43,132 bases of DNA, from positions 1 to 43,132 of the forward strand of contig CAIKBL010000034.1 of NCBI GenBank assembly GCA_903825645.1. Reading direction: 5' to 3'. This DNA is from an uncultured Pseudomonadota bacterium (lineage in GTDB: Bacteria; Pseudomonadota; Gammaproteobacteria; Ga0077536). The position numbers were made by a program, and so were the translations under genes. The stretch's first letter is position 1, and every line of letters begins with the position of its first letter. Below, piece after piece: positions 15,547-23,794 of the stretch. The notes beneath the pieces were generated by a model. The model was not told where the DNA came from, ran no database searches, and saw only the letters and a program-made list of their open reading frames with translations.

Positions 15547-16545
15547 ATGACTGATTGCGTGATAGCGCAGGAGGCCATTCACCCAACCTTGGGTTATGTG
15601 AAATACCTCGACCCCGCTGTGCAGCCCTCGCTTTACCGCAATGGCAAAGTACTTACCCGGCGCGACCCGGACGGCAGCGACGCCGGTACCGAGGGCGTGG
15701 TCCTATCGCCTCGCCAGGTGTCCGTTGTGGATGCCCGCGAGGGCCGCGGGGCCACACGCTGTACGCTGGAGAAAAATGGCTTCGAACTCCTGACACGATC
15801 ACGCGCGAACCTGACCGTTGATTTCTTAGACCACGTACGGGTGGTCAGTGACTACTACGACGAATGCGCCCGGCTGGTGACGGAATTTACCGGCGCACAG
15901 GCCTTTGCCTTTGACCACAACGTGCGGTCGGCACGCGGCAAGAAAAGCGGTCATCGCATCAAAGGCGGGCAGCAGGTACAGGGCCCCGCCCAGGTGGTGC
16001 ACGGCGATTACACCTTGACCAGCGCCCCACAACGGCTGCGCGATCTCACACAGCAACCCCGCGGGAATGATACGCTGCGAGGCTCTTCGCTTGCCGGCAG
16101 TCCTTTAATCGCCCCCGCGCTGGCGGCACCGGCGTTAGCGCACGGCAGTCGCTTTGCGATCATTAATGTATGGCGCAATATTGCCCCTGAGCCGGTGGCG
16201 ACTTATCCACTCGCCTTATGCGACGGCCAAAGTGTTGCCCCTGAAGAACTCGTCGTGTTCGAAATTCATTATCAGGATCGTATCGGTGAAAATTATTTCG
16301 CCCTGCCGTCCGCGCAACATCGCTGGTACTACTATCCGGCGATGACGGCCGACGAAGCGCTGCTGATCAAGCAATGGGATTCTGCCGGTGCCTTAGCGCG
16401 CTCTGGCGGTCGTGACCGCGACGCGGCGGATGTGGCGGGGCCCTGCACCTTCAGTTTCCACACCGCCTTTGAAGATCCCGCGACGCCACCCGATGCCCCG
16501 GATCGCTTGAGTATCGAAGTACGTTGCATGGTGCTCTACACCTGA
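15547..16545 (+). CDS. CmcJ/NvfI-family oxidoreductase
   Basis: A 332-residue protein of the CmcJ/NvfI (AsaB/GA4-like) family, best known from cephamycin methoxylation partners and fungal meroterpenoid enzymes. Visible family marks are FAFDHNVR, VVHGDYT (a possible metal-binding His-x-Asp), RFAIINVWRN, then HRWYYYPAMTADEALLIKQW, and the C-terminal CTFSFHTAFEDP with RLSIEVRCMV. The bacterial substrates are not established. ATG 15547 lies 11 bases after the GST stop, so this is a two-gene unit. A hairpin 12 bases after the stop codon may end transcription. It most likely acts on a small hydrophobic molecule, possibly one first handled by the GST. Confidence 0.8.
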   Translation: MTDCVIAQEAIHPTLGYVKYLDPAVQPSLYRNGKVLTRRDPDGSDAGTEGVVLSPRQVSVVDAREGRGATRCTLEKNGFELLTRSRANLTVDFLDHVRVVSDYYDECARLVTEFTGAQAFAFDHNVRSARGKKSGHRIKGGQQVQGPAQVVHGDYTLTSAPQRLRDLTQQPRGNDTLRGSSLAGSPLIAPALAAPALAHGSRFAIINVWRNIAPEPVATYPLALCDGQSVAPEELVVFEIHYQDRIGENYFALPSAQHRWYYYPAMTADEALLIKQWDSAGALARSGGRDRDAADVAGPCTFSFHTAFEDPATPPDAPDRLSIEVRCMVLYT

Positions 16546-16556
16546 TCGCATGAGGA

Positions 16557-16581
16557 AGGAGCGGGGTATCTGGCCGCTCCT
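16557..16581 (+). terminator. Hairpin after the CmcJ-type gene
   Basis: AGGAGCGG (16557-16564) pairs perfectly with CCGCTCCT (16574-16581) around a 9-base loop. No T-run follows, so it is only terminator-like. Confidence 0.4.
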
Positions 16582-17160
16582 GGGACGCCTTGCGCGCTGT
16601 AAGTGCCTCACGACTGTCCCGGGAGATCGCGGATAGAACGTGCGCAGAAAGCCGAGAGAATAGGGGTGGATTTGCGGTGCCAGGGAGCGCGCTGCCAGCG
16701 CCCGTGAGCTGATCTCCCGACCACCGTCCGTCCTTTGAGGCGGGAAGCGCGTCATCGCTGGCGATGGCGCAGGGGTGTCCGCGCTTCCACGCTGCGCGAT
16801 CGGCCTCGTGCCCAAATAAAAAGCGCCACCGTCGTCACAAAACGCGGCTTCCTGCTGACGGCGGGCACGGTACTGGCGCGCTGCACCACGCGGGGTGCGG
16901 CGTTGGTTGTGGTCCGATGTGTAAAGCGGGCTTTACACGCCAGGGATGATTTTGAGGTGTTTTATCTTATTAATTTTACAGTCCGGCGCACACGGCAAAG
17001 AGGGTTGTATATTAATCTTAATTTAATCATAAGGTTAGAAAAAAAAATAACTTCGGCTCGAATTTTGCATCGCATCGCCCGATACCCGTGTGACAGATCA
17101 TCCGGTATCGGCACAAGACTTAAGCGGAAATCAGTCCGCCAACCTTCGAAAGGAAAACAT
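16582..17160. other. Long intergenic region with an AT-rich stretch
   Basis: I see no gene. From about 16955 to 17065 the sequence becomes strikingly AT-rich (for example TTAATTTTACA, ATATTAATCTTAATTTAATC and a run of A), in contrast to the GC-rich surroundings. This is the natural place for the promoter of the PEP-CTERM gene. GGCAC...TT near 17110-17121 weakly recalls a sigma-54 -24/-12 site, which is known to drive some PEP-CTERM genes, but it lacks the -12 GC. Confidence 0.4.
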
Positions 17161-17313
17161 ATGCGTACGAATATTATCGCAGGGATCACCCTCTGCCTGC
17201 TGATCTCGAATGCGTGGGCCGGGGCCAGGGTACCCGAACCTGAGTCCCTTGCGCTGCTCGCAGCCGGAGCCGTCGCGGCAGGTCTGGTCCGCTGGCTGCG
17301 CAAGCGAAAGTAA
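17161..17313 (+). CDS. Minimal PEP-CTERM sorting-signal peptide
   Basis: A 50-residue protein made almost entirely of targeting signals. Residues 1-20 are a signal peptide (MRTNIIAGITLCLLISNAWA, ending in an AxA-type cleavage site). Residues 24-50 are a PEP-CTERM signal: VPEPESLALLAAG, a hydrophobic segment, then basic RKRK. Only about three residues lie between. ATG 17161 is preceded by GAAAGGAAAACAT, a good ribosome site, and by an AT-rich region. PEP-CTERM signals are recognised by exosortase in EPS-producing proteobacteria; no exosortase is encoded here. It could be a deletion relic of a longer secreted protein, or a real tiny substrate. Confidence 0.7.
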   Translation: MRTNIIAGITLCLLISNAWAGARVPEPESLALLAAGAVAAGLVRWLRKRK

Positions 17314-17583
17314 CCCGGTTTGCGCCAAGCCGTCAGGGCGCGCGCGTGAGCACGCGCCCGACGCGTGGACGCCGCCGTTGTCTGCGCCTCGATGACCGAT
17401 GCGGGGATGGCGCTCGGCGACGCCCGGGGGGGGGCTGGGCGACCGTCGGACACGTGCCGAGTCAGCGCCCTGTGCGCTGCCGCGGCAGGGGTCTACCCCG
17501 ACTGGCAGGGCACGGCGACGTCTGTCATCGAACACGAGATCTGGCCGCGCGGTTCGCGGCGGGTGGGCTGCGGTAGACGCGCG

Positions 17584-18396
17584 ATGCCCGAGGCAATACC
17601 CACGTTTGTTTTCGCGTCGTTCCTGCTCTTCTCCTGCTTGTTGATTGCCGGTGAGCTTTGGCCCCGACGATCCCATCGGCTGCCCTGGTCCCAGCGCTGG
17701 TTACCGAACCTGAGTCTTTTCGGGATCGAAACGGGGATCACGCGGGTGCTGGCGGCCAGCGGCGTCATCGGCTTTGCAGCAGAAATCGGCGGAGCCGATG
17801 CGAGTCTCCTGCCTGTGATCAAATTTCCGCCCCTGATGGCGGCCATCGTCACGTTGCTCACGCTCGACGTATTCCTGTATTTCACGCATCGACTGTGGCA
17901 TCACGTGCCCTGGCTGTGGCGCATTCACGCCATTCACCACAGCGATGCCGAATTCGATACGACAACCCACTATCGCCACCATCCGATTGACGTCGTTATC
18001 CAGATGGCGTTCCAGCTTGTTTTTGTCTGGTGCGTCGGACCCGATCCGGTCACGCTCACCGGTGTCCTGGTGGCGCATCATTTCAGTTCGCTCTGCAACC
18101 ACTCCAATATTGCCCTGCCGCCGGGCTTGGAGCGATCGCTTCGGCGACTGTGGGTGACACCCGATATGCACCGCATCCATCATTCAGTGTGCCGCACCGA
18201 ACACGACCGTAACTTCGGTAATTTGTTGTCCTGTTGGGATCGTATTTTTCACACCTATACGGCTGTCCCCGTGGGGGGGCAAGAGAATTTCAAGGTGGGG
18301 TTAGACGACTATCTCAACCCGAGCACACGCACGCTGTGGGGGCAGCTTACAGGCCCCTTCCGTCGCTATGCCAGTTCCCCGGTGTCCAGCCGCTGA
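17584..18396 (+). CDS. Sterol desaturase / fatty acid hydroxylase superfamily protein
   Basis: A 270-residue membrane protein with four or more hydrophobic segments. It carries the full di-iron histidine pattern of the family: HRLWH (HxxxH), HAIHHSD (HxxHH), HYRHHP, HHFSSLCNHSN and HRIHHS. Two His clusters sit on the cytoplasmic face in family members and bind the iron pair that activates oxygen. ATG 17584 begins just before the first membrane segment (TFVFASFLLFSCLLIAG); upstream in-frame codons lack family character. It would hydroxylate or desaturate a lipid-like or terpenoid substrate in the inner membrane. The 270 bases between the PEP-CTERM gene and this one hold no other gene. Confidence 0.85.
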   Translation: MPEAIPTFVFASFLLFSCLLIAGELWPRRSHRLPWSQRWLPNLSLFGIETGITRVLAASGVIGFAAEIGGADASLLPVIKFPPLMAAIVTLLTLDVFLYFTHRLWHHVPWLWRIHAIHHSDAEFDTTTHYRHHPIDVVIQMAFQLVFVWCVGPDPVTLTGVLVAHHFSSLCNHSNIALPPGLERSLRRLWVTPDMHRIHHSVCRTEHDRNFGNLLSCWDRIFHTYTAVPVGGQENFKVGLDDYLNPSTRTLWGQLTGPFRRYASSPVSSR

Positions 18397-18529
18397 ACGG
18401 GCGAAACCCATCGCTACCCAGGATGGCCTGAGGCGCGACGTTCGTCACGCCCGAGGGCGGCGTGGCTGAAGCGGTGCAGGCGGGCGTTCGTAGGACGCCC
18501 GGCCCACAAAAGCGCCTCCAGTGCAGTCT

Positions 18530-18778
18530 TTACGCGGGGCGCGCGCACCCGCGAGGGTGGTGCACGCGCGTTGCCGATGGGGGGCTATTGGCGAGCTTGT
18601 CCCTTGGACGTCGTGGACGCCGAACTAACTCGCCACTGCAATTGGGACACTGACCTGCTAAGACGCCGTCTGCGCACGACGCGCAAAACGTACATTCAAA
18701 AGAACAGATGCGCGCGGCCATCGATTCAGGCGCGAGATCGGTGTCGCAACATTCGCAGTTAGGTCTGAGCCGCAGCAT
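18530..18778 (-). CDS. DUF1272 family zinc-ribbon-like protein
   Basis: An 82-residue Cys-rich protein starting MLRLRPNCECCDTDL. It continues ICSFECTFCASCADG and CPNCSGELVRRPRRP, the conserved pattern of DUF1272, where several CxxC pairs probably bind zinc. The ATG at 18778 is preceded by GGAGATTAAA on the minus strand, which fixes the start; longer frames upstream are not family sequence. The tail after the RRP segment is unusually long and poorly conserved. Function unknown. It stands alone, convergent with the sterol-desaturase gene. Confidence 0.8.
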   Translation of the reverse strand: MLRLRPNCECCDTDLAPESMAARICSFECTFCASCADGVLAGQCPNCSGELVRRPRRPRDKLANSPPSATRVHHPRGCARPA

Positions 18779-19364
18779 TTTAATCTCCTCATTCGACCGC
18801 TCGGGGGGGTGACCGGGTCGGGACTGTGGCGCCGGTTGCGACCTGCCTTCGCTTGCCGACGATCGCCGTCCCACGCCGCCCTTCAGGACCATGCGTCAGA
18901 CGCGCGGCCGCCTTGTCGCGCACGCGCGCGCCACGCTGATCTGTCTTGTCCTCTTCATGACCTTGCGCGGCGACGGGTGCGGACCGTCGCGGGCGTTAGC
19001 CGTTCGCATGTCCGAACACATTCCGCGTGGCGGCGATGAATTGATTGTGATCGTCGCCTGCAGCTTGCGCAAGGGGATCGTCCGGGGCTCAAGTTCAGTC
19101 CGGGTGCACGCGGACATGATAAGACTCGGTGCACCGGGTCGCGCTTCGCCTCGGTCGCGGGCCAGGGCGGCCTTGGGATCAGCCCATCGCATGGTCTCGC
19201 CGACTCGAACAGGTGTTTCGTTCACGCCTGTTAGCTGCCGCGGCAGTCTTCGGTCGGCAGGAAAATTTCCCGCGTGGGGTGTCGACATGATCTTTTTATC
19301 GCCACTTTCCTTACCGTTCTCGTTTCCGTCCCTTAGGGGAAATAAAAAAAAGAGAGGGGATGGG
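18779..19364. other. Intergenic, no gene recognised
   Basis: About 590 bases between the divergent DUF1272 gene and the sigma-factor gene. Open frames exist on both strands but have no recognisable protein character. Regulatory DNA for both flanking genes must lie here. I see no clear -35/-10 pair or RNA structure. Confidence 0.4.
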
Positions 19365-19955
19365 ATGGCAAGCACACCGGGCGCCGGTTTCATGCAATGG
19401 GAAATCGCGGGGACACGCAAACTGGTCGGCGAATTTCGTCGACGCTCCAGGAATCTCGCGCGTGAGGATTTTGATGATCTGATTCAGGATTGTCTCGTCC
19501 ACTGGCTCATGGTGCGCGGACGACTCATCAGTGAACCCGACAAGCCGCCGATTGCCTTTTTGGCGCGGGTGATTCGGAACAAGCTGACCGACAGGGTGCG
19601 CGGTCAAATCTCAGGCAAGCGCGGCGGCGGTCTTGATGCGGTCTCGCTGGATACTCTGATAGCAGAGGGCGGGGAGGGGCGCGCTTTGGATGATTGTCGT
19701 GCGATGTTCGCATTGGCCCCGGAAGGCGAGGTGTATGGCGTTGATGATCGACATGTTTGCCTGGATGTCTCGCGGGTTTTTGCGCGGCTCACCCCGGCAC
19801 AACAACGACTCTCGCTTTTATTGAGCGAAGAGGGACTGTCGATTACGGAGGCCGGGGCGCGACTCAACCTTTCGCGCGGCAAGCTTTATACGGAAATTAA
19901 GCGCATCCGAAAAATATTTACCGCGCAGGGTCTGGCGGATTATTTCAAGACCTGA
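19365..19955 (+). CDS. RNA polymerase sigma-70 family factor (ECF-like)
   Basis: A 196-residue protein with region-2-like sequence (AREDFDDLIQDCLVHWLM, then PPIAFLARVIRNKLTDRVR). Its region-4-like helix-turn-helix is LTPAQQRLSLLLSEEGLSI followed by TEAGARLNLSRGKLYTEIKR. The two domains are joined by an acidic linker, as in ECF sigma factors. Two nearby ATGs exist (19360 and 19365); 19365 is in frame and follows GAGAGGGG. It would direct RNA polymerase to specific promoters, but no anti-sigma gene is adjacent. It is followed by the integrative-element block and may belong to it, for instance as its regulator. That link is inference. Confidence 0.7.
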   Translation: MASTPGAGFMQWEIAGTRKLVGEFRRRSRNLAREDFDDLIQDCLVHWLMVRGRLISEPDKPPIAFLARVIRNKLTDRVRGQISGKRGGGLDAVSLDTLIAEGGEGRALDDCRAMFALAPEGEVYGVDDRHVCLDVSRVFARLTPAQQRLSLLLSEEGLSITEAGARLNLSRGKLYTEIKRIRKIFTAQGLADYFKT

Positions 19956-20193
19956 GCGGGCACGTCACTGTGCGACATGACCGCGATAGAGGCTCGTTAT
20001 CGCGGGAAGTGTGCGACGGCGTCAACCTTGTAACAGATATCGTTCGCGATGCGGGTGCGGCGCCAAAGCCGCGCGTGTTATTGCGGGGATGCACTCGACA
20101 AGGTACGACCGATTTACGTATTCCTATTCACAGGATCGGAGGAGACCGACGCATGATCACCCGTCTGCGCACCTGTGCGGGCCTGACACGTTG

Positions 20194-20736
20194 ATGTTTG
20201 CGCTCCAAGATCCAGCGCTGCGCCTGGCACTGCTGGGTCATGTGACGAGCGGTATGGGCGCCACCCGCGCGCAAAAGATCGAGGAGTCCGGTGTGTTAGC
20301 CGCTCAACGGCGGGCGTTGCGTCAACTCTCCGCCGCCGAGCTTTGCGAGTTGGCAGCTATGCGCGGGGTGACTATCGACGTGGTGCTGGACAGCGAGAGC
20401 CTCACAAGGGGGCTTCGTGCGCTCCGTGCCGCGCAGACCCAGCGCGCCATCGAAACCTATTTTATTCAGCACGGCGCCTCCACGCGGCTAATCCGGCAAC
20501 TGTTTAAAATTCGACGGAGCGTCACTTTGGCCCGTCGCCGGGAGCTCGCGGCAGCGCGGCCGATGGGTCGCGTGGCGCTGCCCAATCACGCAACGCGCGA
20601 CAAAATTCACCAGGTCTGGCATGCCTTGGGTGCCTCGGCACCGCTTGCTCGTTACTACGCCTTGCACCAGGCGTTCCCACACTGCGCGATTGCGGCATTA
20701 GAGACGGTTATTCGCGAATTCGAGCAAGGCCCCTGA
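20194..20736 (+). CDS. DUF2857-type integrative-element protein
   Basis: A 180-residue soluble protein with RAIETYFIQHGASTRLIRQL followed by FKIRRSVTLARRREL, which recalls the DUF2857 domain of proteins next to replication genes in PFGI-1/SPI-7-type integrative elements. The ATG at 20194 follows a TTG and has no strong ribosome site; upstream frame codons are not convincing. It lies 50 bases before the STY4528-like gene, the usual order in these elements (DUF2857, then STY4528, then TIGR03761). The part around residues 95-120 may be a helix-turn-helix. Biochemical role unknown. Confidence 0.65.
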   Translation: MFALQDPALRLALLGHVTSGMGATRAQKIEESGVLAAQRRALRQLSAAELCELAAMRGVTIDVVLDSESLTRGLRALRAAQTQRAIETYFIQHGASTRLIRQLFKIRRSVTLARRRELAAARPMGRVALPNHATRDKIHQVWHALGASAPLARYYALHQAFPHCAIAALETVIREFEQGP

Positions 20737-20786
20737 GGGACATCCGTGCGTATCGTCCCCCCCATCTTGAACACAGGAGGATCTGG

Positions 20787-22133
20787 ATGACTGAGGATCG
20801 CGTAGCTGATTCGCTGGCGACTATCCGGCCGATGCTCGGGCGCCACCTCGCGTTCCATCGGCGTCTGGTCGACGTCACGCAGCATGTGAAAGCGACGCTT
20901 TTACTCTCCCAGTGTCTGTACTGGACGCGGCGTGGCCGGGATCTGGCCGGCGCGGGCGGTTGGTTCTACAAAACTGCCGCACAATGGACGCTGGAAACGG
21001 GGCTTTCGCTGAAAGAGCAGGCGGCAGCGCGCGACTGTCTGCGCGCGCGCGGGCTCCTGGACGAGCGACGGGCCGGGATCCCGGCTCGTCTGTATTTTCG
21101 GGTAAATCTGGCCGGGCTGCACGCCCGGCTGGCGCGTGCGCCACAGGCGTTAGGGACCGGGCGTGCCGCACTCGACGCCGTATTGGCCTTGCTCGGACCA
21201 CCGGTGGCCTATTACCGGGGCCTGTGCGACATCGCGGGTGGCGTGCATCCCGGTCTGTTGCTGTCCGCGGCCGTGCAGCGGAGTCACAGCCGGATGCCGC
21301 CAGACGGGGCCGGCTGGCTGCCCAATTCAGCCGCGCACTGGCACGGCACACTGGGTTTTAGCCGACGGGAACAGGAAACGGCACGCCGGCGTCTGATGGC
21401 ACTGGGCTTCTGGGAGGAGCGCCTGCAGGGCGTGCCGGCGCGTCTCATCGGTCGGATCCGGCCCACACAGATCGCGCTGCAATTGCGGCATGCCAGCGCC
21501 GGCGCGCGACGCGCGCCGGCGCCTGGTGCTGCGCACCCTGACACCGTGGCCGCGTCGGGCGATGTCGAGGCGCACGATCCCGGCGCGTCTGGTCGTCCAG
21601 ATAGGGTCCAGCCTGGCTGGTCCGATCCGCCCATCTGGGGTTGCGCCAAGCGCCAAACTTCTTATAACAATATTACAGCTAAGACATTACCACTACTGCG
21701 TCATGGCCTAACGCCGCACCAGATTAGTCGCTCTGTTGAGGGGGACGGGTTGATTTTTCCTGCCCAACTTCTGCCTCAAGAGCAAGTGGCCATTCTGCAA
21801 TGGCTCCCTGTCTGTCGCGAGCAGGCCCAGTGTCTGCTGGACGAGTTGGCCGGACGCCTCAGGATGACCAACGGCTGCCGCAGTCCGGTCGCTTATCTGC
21901 GTGGACTCGCGCATCGTGCAGCGGCGGGGCGTTTCCATCCCGAACTTGCGCCGCGCATTGCCGCCGAGCGGCATCGGCGCGCGCAGGACGCAGCGCTGCA
22001 AATCACACGACATCGCGACGTCCACCCGCCCGCGGTGGCCGGCTCCGCGGCGAGCAAGGTCGCCCACCGCGAAAAACTCAGTCAACTGCGCGAGCGCTTG
22101 ATGCGTTGTGTCGGCGTGCCCGGTCAGCCCTGA
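20787..22133 (+). CDS. STY4528-like pathogenicity-island replication protein
   Basis: A 448-residue protein with two winged-helix-like repeats in its first half: VKATLLLSQCLYWTRRGRD, WFYKTAAQWTLETGLSLKEQ, then AARDCLRARGLLDERR, and the parallel ...WLPNSAAHWHGTLGFSRREQ. These are hallmarks of the STY4528 family, assumed to act in replication or partition of integrative conjugative elements. A low-complexity linker (residues ~230-280) leads to a C-terminal domain with LDELAGRLRMTN and SPVAYLRGLAHRAAAGRFHP. ATG 20787 has ACAGGAGGATCTGG before it, a very strong ribosome site. It is followed by the TIGR03761-like gene. Confidence 0.75.
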   Translation: MTEDRVADSLATIRPMLGRHLAFHRRLVDVTQHVKATLLLSQCLYWTRRGRDLAGAGGWFYKTAAQWTLETGLSLKEQAAARDCLRARGLLDERRAGIPARLYFRVNLAGLHARLARAPQALGTGRAALDAVLALLGPPVAYYRGLCDIAGGVHPGLLLSAAVQRSHSRMPPDGAGWLPNSAAHWHGTLGFSRREQETARRRLMALGFWEERLQGVPARLIGRIRPTQIALQLRHASAGARRAPAPGAAHPDTVAASGDVEAHDPGASGRPDRVQPGWSDPPIWGCAKRQTSYNNITAKTLPLLRHGLTPHQISRSVEGDGLIFPAQLLPQEQVAILQWLPVCREQAQCLLDELAGRLRMTNGCRSPVAYLRGLAHRAAAGRFHPELAPRIAAERHRRAQDAALQITRHRDVHPPAVAGSAASKVAHREKLSQLRERLMRCVGVPGQP

Positions 22134-22181
22134 GCCCCGTGCGGCATTTTTTGCTTTACTGCCAACCCTACCGGAGGACGT

Positions 22182-23012
22182 ATGCCAAACACCGAACTTT
22201 CAAGCCCCGCGTTACCGCCCCGTAGTCAACTCACCGAAGACACCGGCGATGTCATGGTCCTCCACACCCAGGATGCCTACCGACTGTTTACCGGCCAGTC
22301 GGGAGATCTCGACGCTGGGGTGCCCGCGATTTCGGGGGGGCGTCGCTTCGCCGCGGTGATGAAGTCGATTTGGTATCTCTCCGCGAATGACAATCCCTAT
22401 GCGGATTGGATCCTCCTTCGAGCCTATCAGACGTTGCTGGAGATCCGTACACAGATGGCCGCCGCCGTCGCCGCACGTGAAGCGGAGCTTGCGTTGTTAC
22501 GCGACAAAGGCTTGCGACTATCTGTGCTCAGTGCGCAGCGTCCTGCGATCGTGTCGCTGGATTTTCGGAGTCCCTATGGTTATGCGACGGCAGAGGCGAT
22601 TGTCGAGTTCGATCACTACGTGCGCTTGGTCAGGACGCTGGTGGGCAAAGATCGGGTGAGCGATGTAGAGGGCCGTGCGGCTATCCGCACGACTGGACGT
22701 CGCTTGCGCAGGCTGTTCCTGGAGCCGGTCCGCTGGGAGCGCCATCTGCGCAGTGAGGCCTTGCGGTCGCTGAGCCGACACGATTTTCTACCAGAGGCAG
22801 ACGCCGCAGAAAAGCAGCGTGTCCGCGCGGCGGTGGCACTTTTCGGTGAGGTGCCAAGCGCGGTGTTGCGCGGGTCTGAAGCGCCGCGCCACTCACAACG
22901 TCGTGCTGCCGCCACGTGGCCGCTGCCGCTACGTCTGCCTGACGTACGGGGAGCGACCAGCGCGGATGGCGATTTGGCGGCGGGATCGCGCGCGGCCCTG
23001 TCGATGGGGTAG
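22182..23012 (+). CDS. TIGR03761-like integrative conjugative element protein
   Basis: A 276-residue protein with VMVLHTQDAYRLFTGQ, IWYLSANDNPYADWILLRAY and FRSPYGYATAEAIVEFDHYV, which match the PFL_4669/TIGR03761 family found in PFGI-1-like elements. ATG 22182 follows ACCGGAGGACGT. The normal neighbours downstream in such elements (DUF3158, single-strand binding protein, topoisomerase) are absent; a 250-base gap leads directly to DUF3577. The last ~40 residues are weakly conserved and may be altered by a deletion that removed those neighbours. Molecular role unknown. Confidence 0.75.
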   Translation: MPNTELSSPALPPRSQLTEDTGDVMVLHTQDAYRLFTGQSGDLDAGVPAISGGRRFAAVMKSIWYLSANDNPYADWILLRAYQTLLEIRTQMAAAVAAREAELALLRDKGLRLSVLSAQRPAIVSLDFRSPYGYATAEAIVEFDHYVRLVRTLVGKDRVSDVEGRAAIRTTGRRLRRLFLEPVRWERHLRSEALRSLSRHDFLPEADAAEKQRVRAAVALFGEVPSAVLRGSEAPRHSQRRAAATWPLPLRLPDVRGATSADGDLAAGSRAALSMG

Positions 23013-23190
23013 ATCCCCCCAAGGTCCTGCCGGACAAGTCGCTTTTATGGGAGGTGAAAGCGGGAGAGATTTCGCGTTTTTCGCTGGCTGTGTCAGCCCG
23101 ATCGATGCACGTCACGCATCGCCCCAAACCGGTCAAATTTCCTGCAAGCCGGAGACCGCAAGGTCTGGAGATAGTGTCCGTTGTTTAAAC

Positions 23191-23225
23191 CCACTCGGGG
23201 AGTCTCCTCCCCGTTTAGGGCAGGT
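23191..23225 (+). promoter_or_regulatory. GGGGAG/CTCCCC hairpin upstream of the DUF3577 gene (copy 1 of 3)
   Basis: CGGGGAG (23196-23202) pairs with CTCCCCG (23207-23213) around a 4-base loop, 52 bases before the start codon at 23266. The same core occurs before the next two genes. It may be a leader or attenuator structure. Confidence 0.6.
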
Positions 23226-23265
23226 GATCTCCTCTTCCCTTGTTCAATTTTTACAGGAGATCGTT

Positions 23266-23706
23266 ATGTTCGAGTCAGATCAAGACAATCAGCAGCCGTC
23301 TTTCTTCAACCTGCAGGTTGACGGTATCGGCTATCTCAATCGCGTGCGGACCATCCACGCGCAGAAGGGACAGGCGTTCATGGCCTGCACCGTCTCAGCG
23401 CTGCGCGGGATGGGCAGTGAGGTTGGTTATACGAAGTTCGATTGCCGTGTCAGCGGTGAGGATGCGCAGTTGATAATCAGTCGTCTGGAAGGCGATATCG
23501 CGGCCGACAAGGCCGTGCTTATCGGGTTTCGGATCGTGGATATTTATCCCGAGCTATTTACCTTCGAGAAAGGGGATAAAAAGGGTCAGCCCGGGATCAG
23601 TATCAAAGGACGTTTGCTACGCATCAAGTTTGCCAAGGTCAATGGTGAGCCCATCGCACTGCCACCGCCGGTGTGGCTGCGCGAGCGCGATATCAATCCG
23701 TTCTAG
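23266..23706 (+). CDS. DUF3577 / STY4534-type integrative-element protein
   Basis: A 146-residue soluble protein with [20 protein letters not shown] followed by [20 protein letters not shown], and [20 protein letters not shown]. This is the conserved core of DUF3577, a single-strand-binding-like (OB-fold-like) protein that travels with integrative conjugative elements. ATG 23266 is preceded by CAGGAGATCGTT, which fixes the start. The gene sits between two hairpins of the repeated GGGGAG type. It probably binds DNA during element replication or transfer; this is inferred from family context. Confidence 0.8.
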   Translation: MFESDQDNQQPSFFNLQVDGIGYLNRVRTIHAQKGQAFMACTVSALRGMGSEVGYTKFDCRVSGEDAQLIISRLEGDIAADKAVLIGFRIVDIYPELFTFEKGDKKGQPGISIKGRLLRIKFAKVNGEPIALPPPVWLRERDINPF

Positions 23707-23732
23707 GCGCACGCCCACCGTTCTTACGTTAA

Positions 23733-23760
23733 CCCCCGGGGAGTCACTTCTCCCCGGGGG
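23733..23760 (+). promoter_or_regulatory. GGGGAG/CTCCCC hairpin upstream of the RadC-like gene (copy 2 of 3)
   Basis: CCCCCGGGGAG (23733-23743) pairs perfectly with CTCCCCGGGGG (23750-23760) around a 6-base loop. It is the strongest of the three. It lies 26 bases after the DUF3577 stop and 34 bases before the RadC start, so it could end one transcript and lead the next. Confidence 0.65.
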
Positions 23761-23794
23761 GAAAGGGCTCCCCTGCTGTGTAGAGGAGCCTGTC

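Noticed and set aside
16735-17160. Upstream extension of the PEP-CTERM frame to a 192-residue protein
   Set aside because: The added sequence is not protein-like and crosses the AT-rich promoter-type region. A good ribosome site stands directly before ATG 17161.
18896-19420. A 174-codon minus-strand frame opposite the region before the sigma factor
   Set aside because: No recognisable protein character or ribosome site, and it overlaps the start of a well-supported gene.
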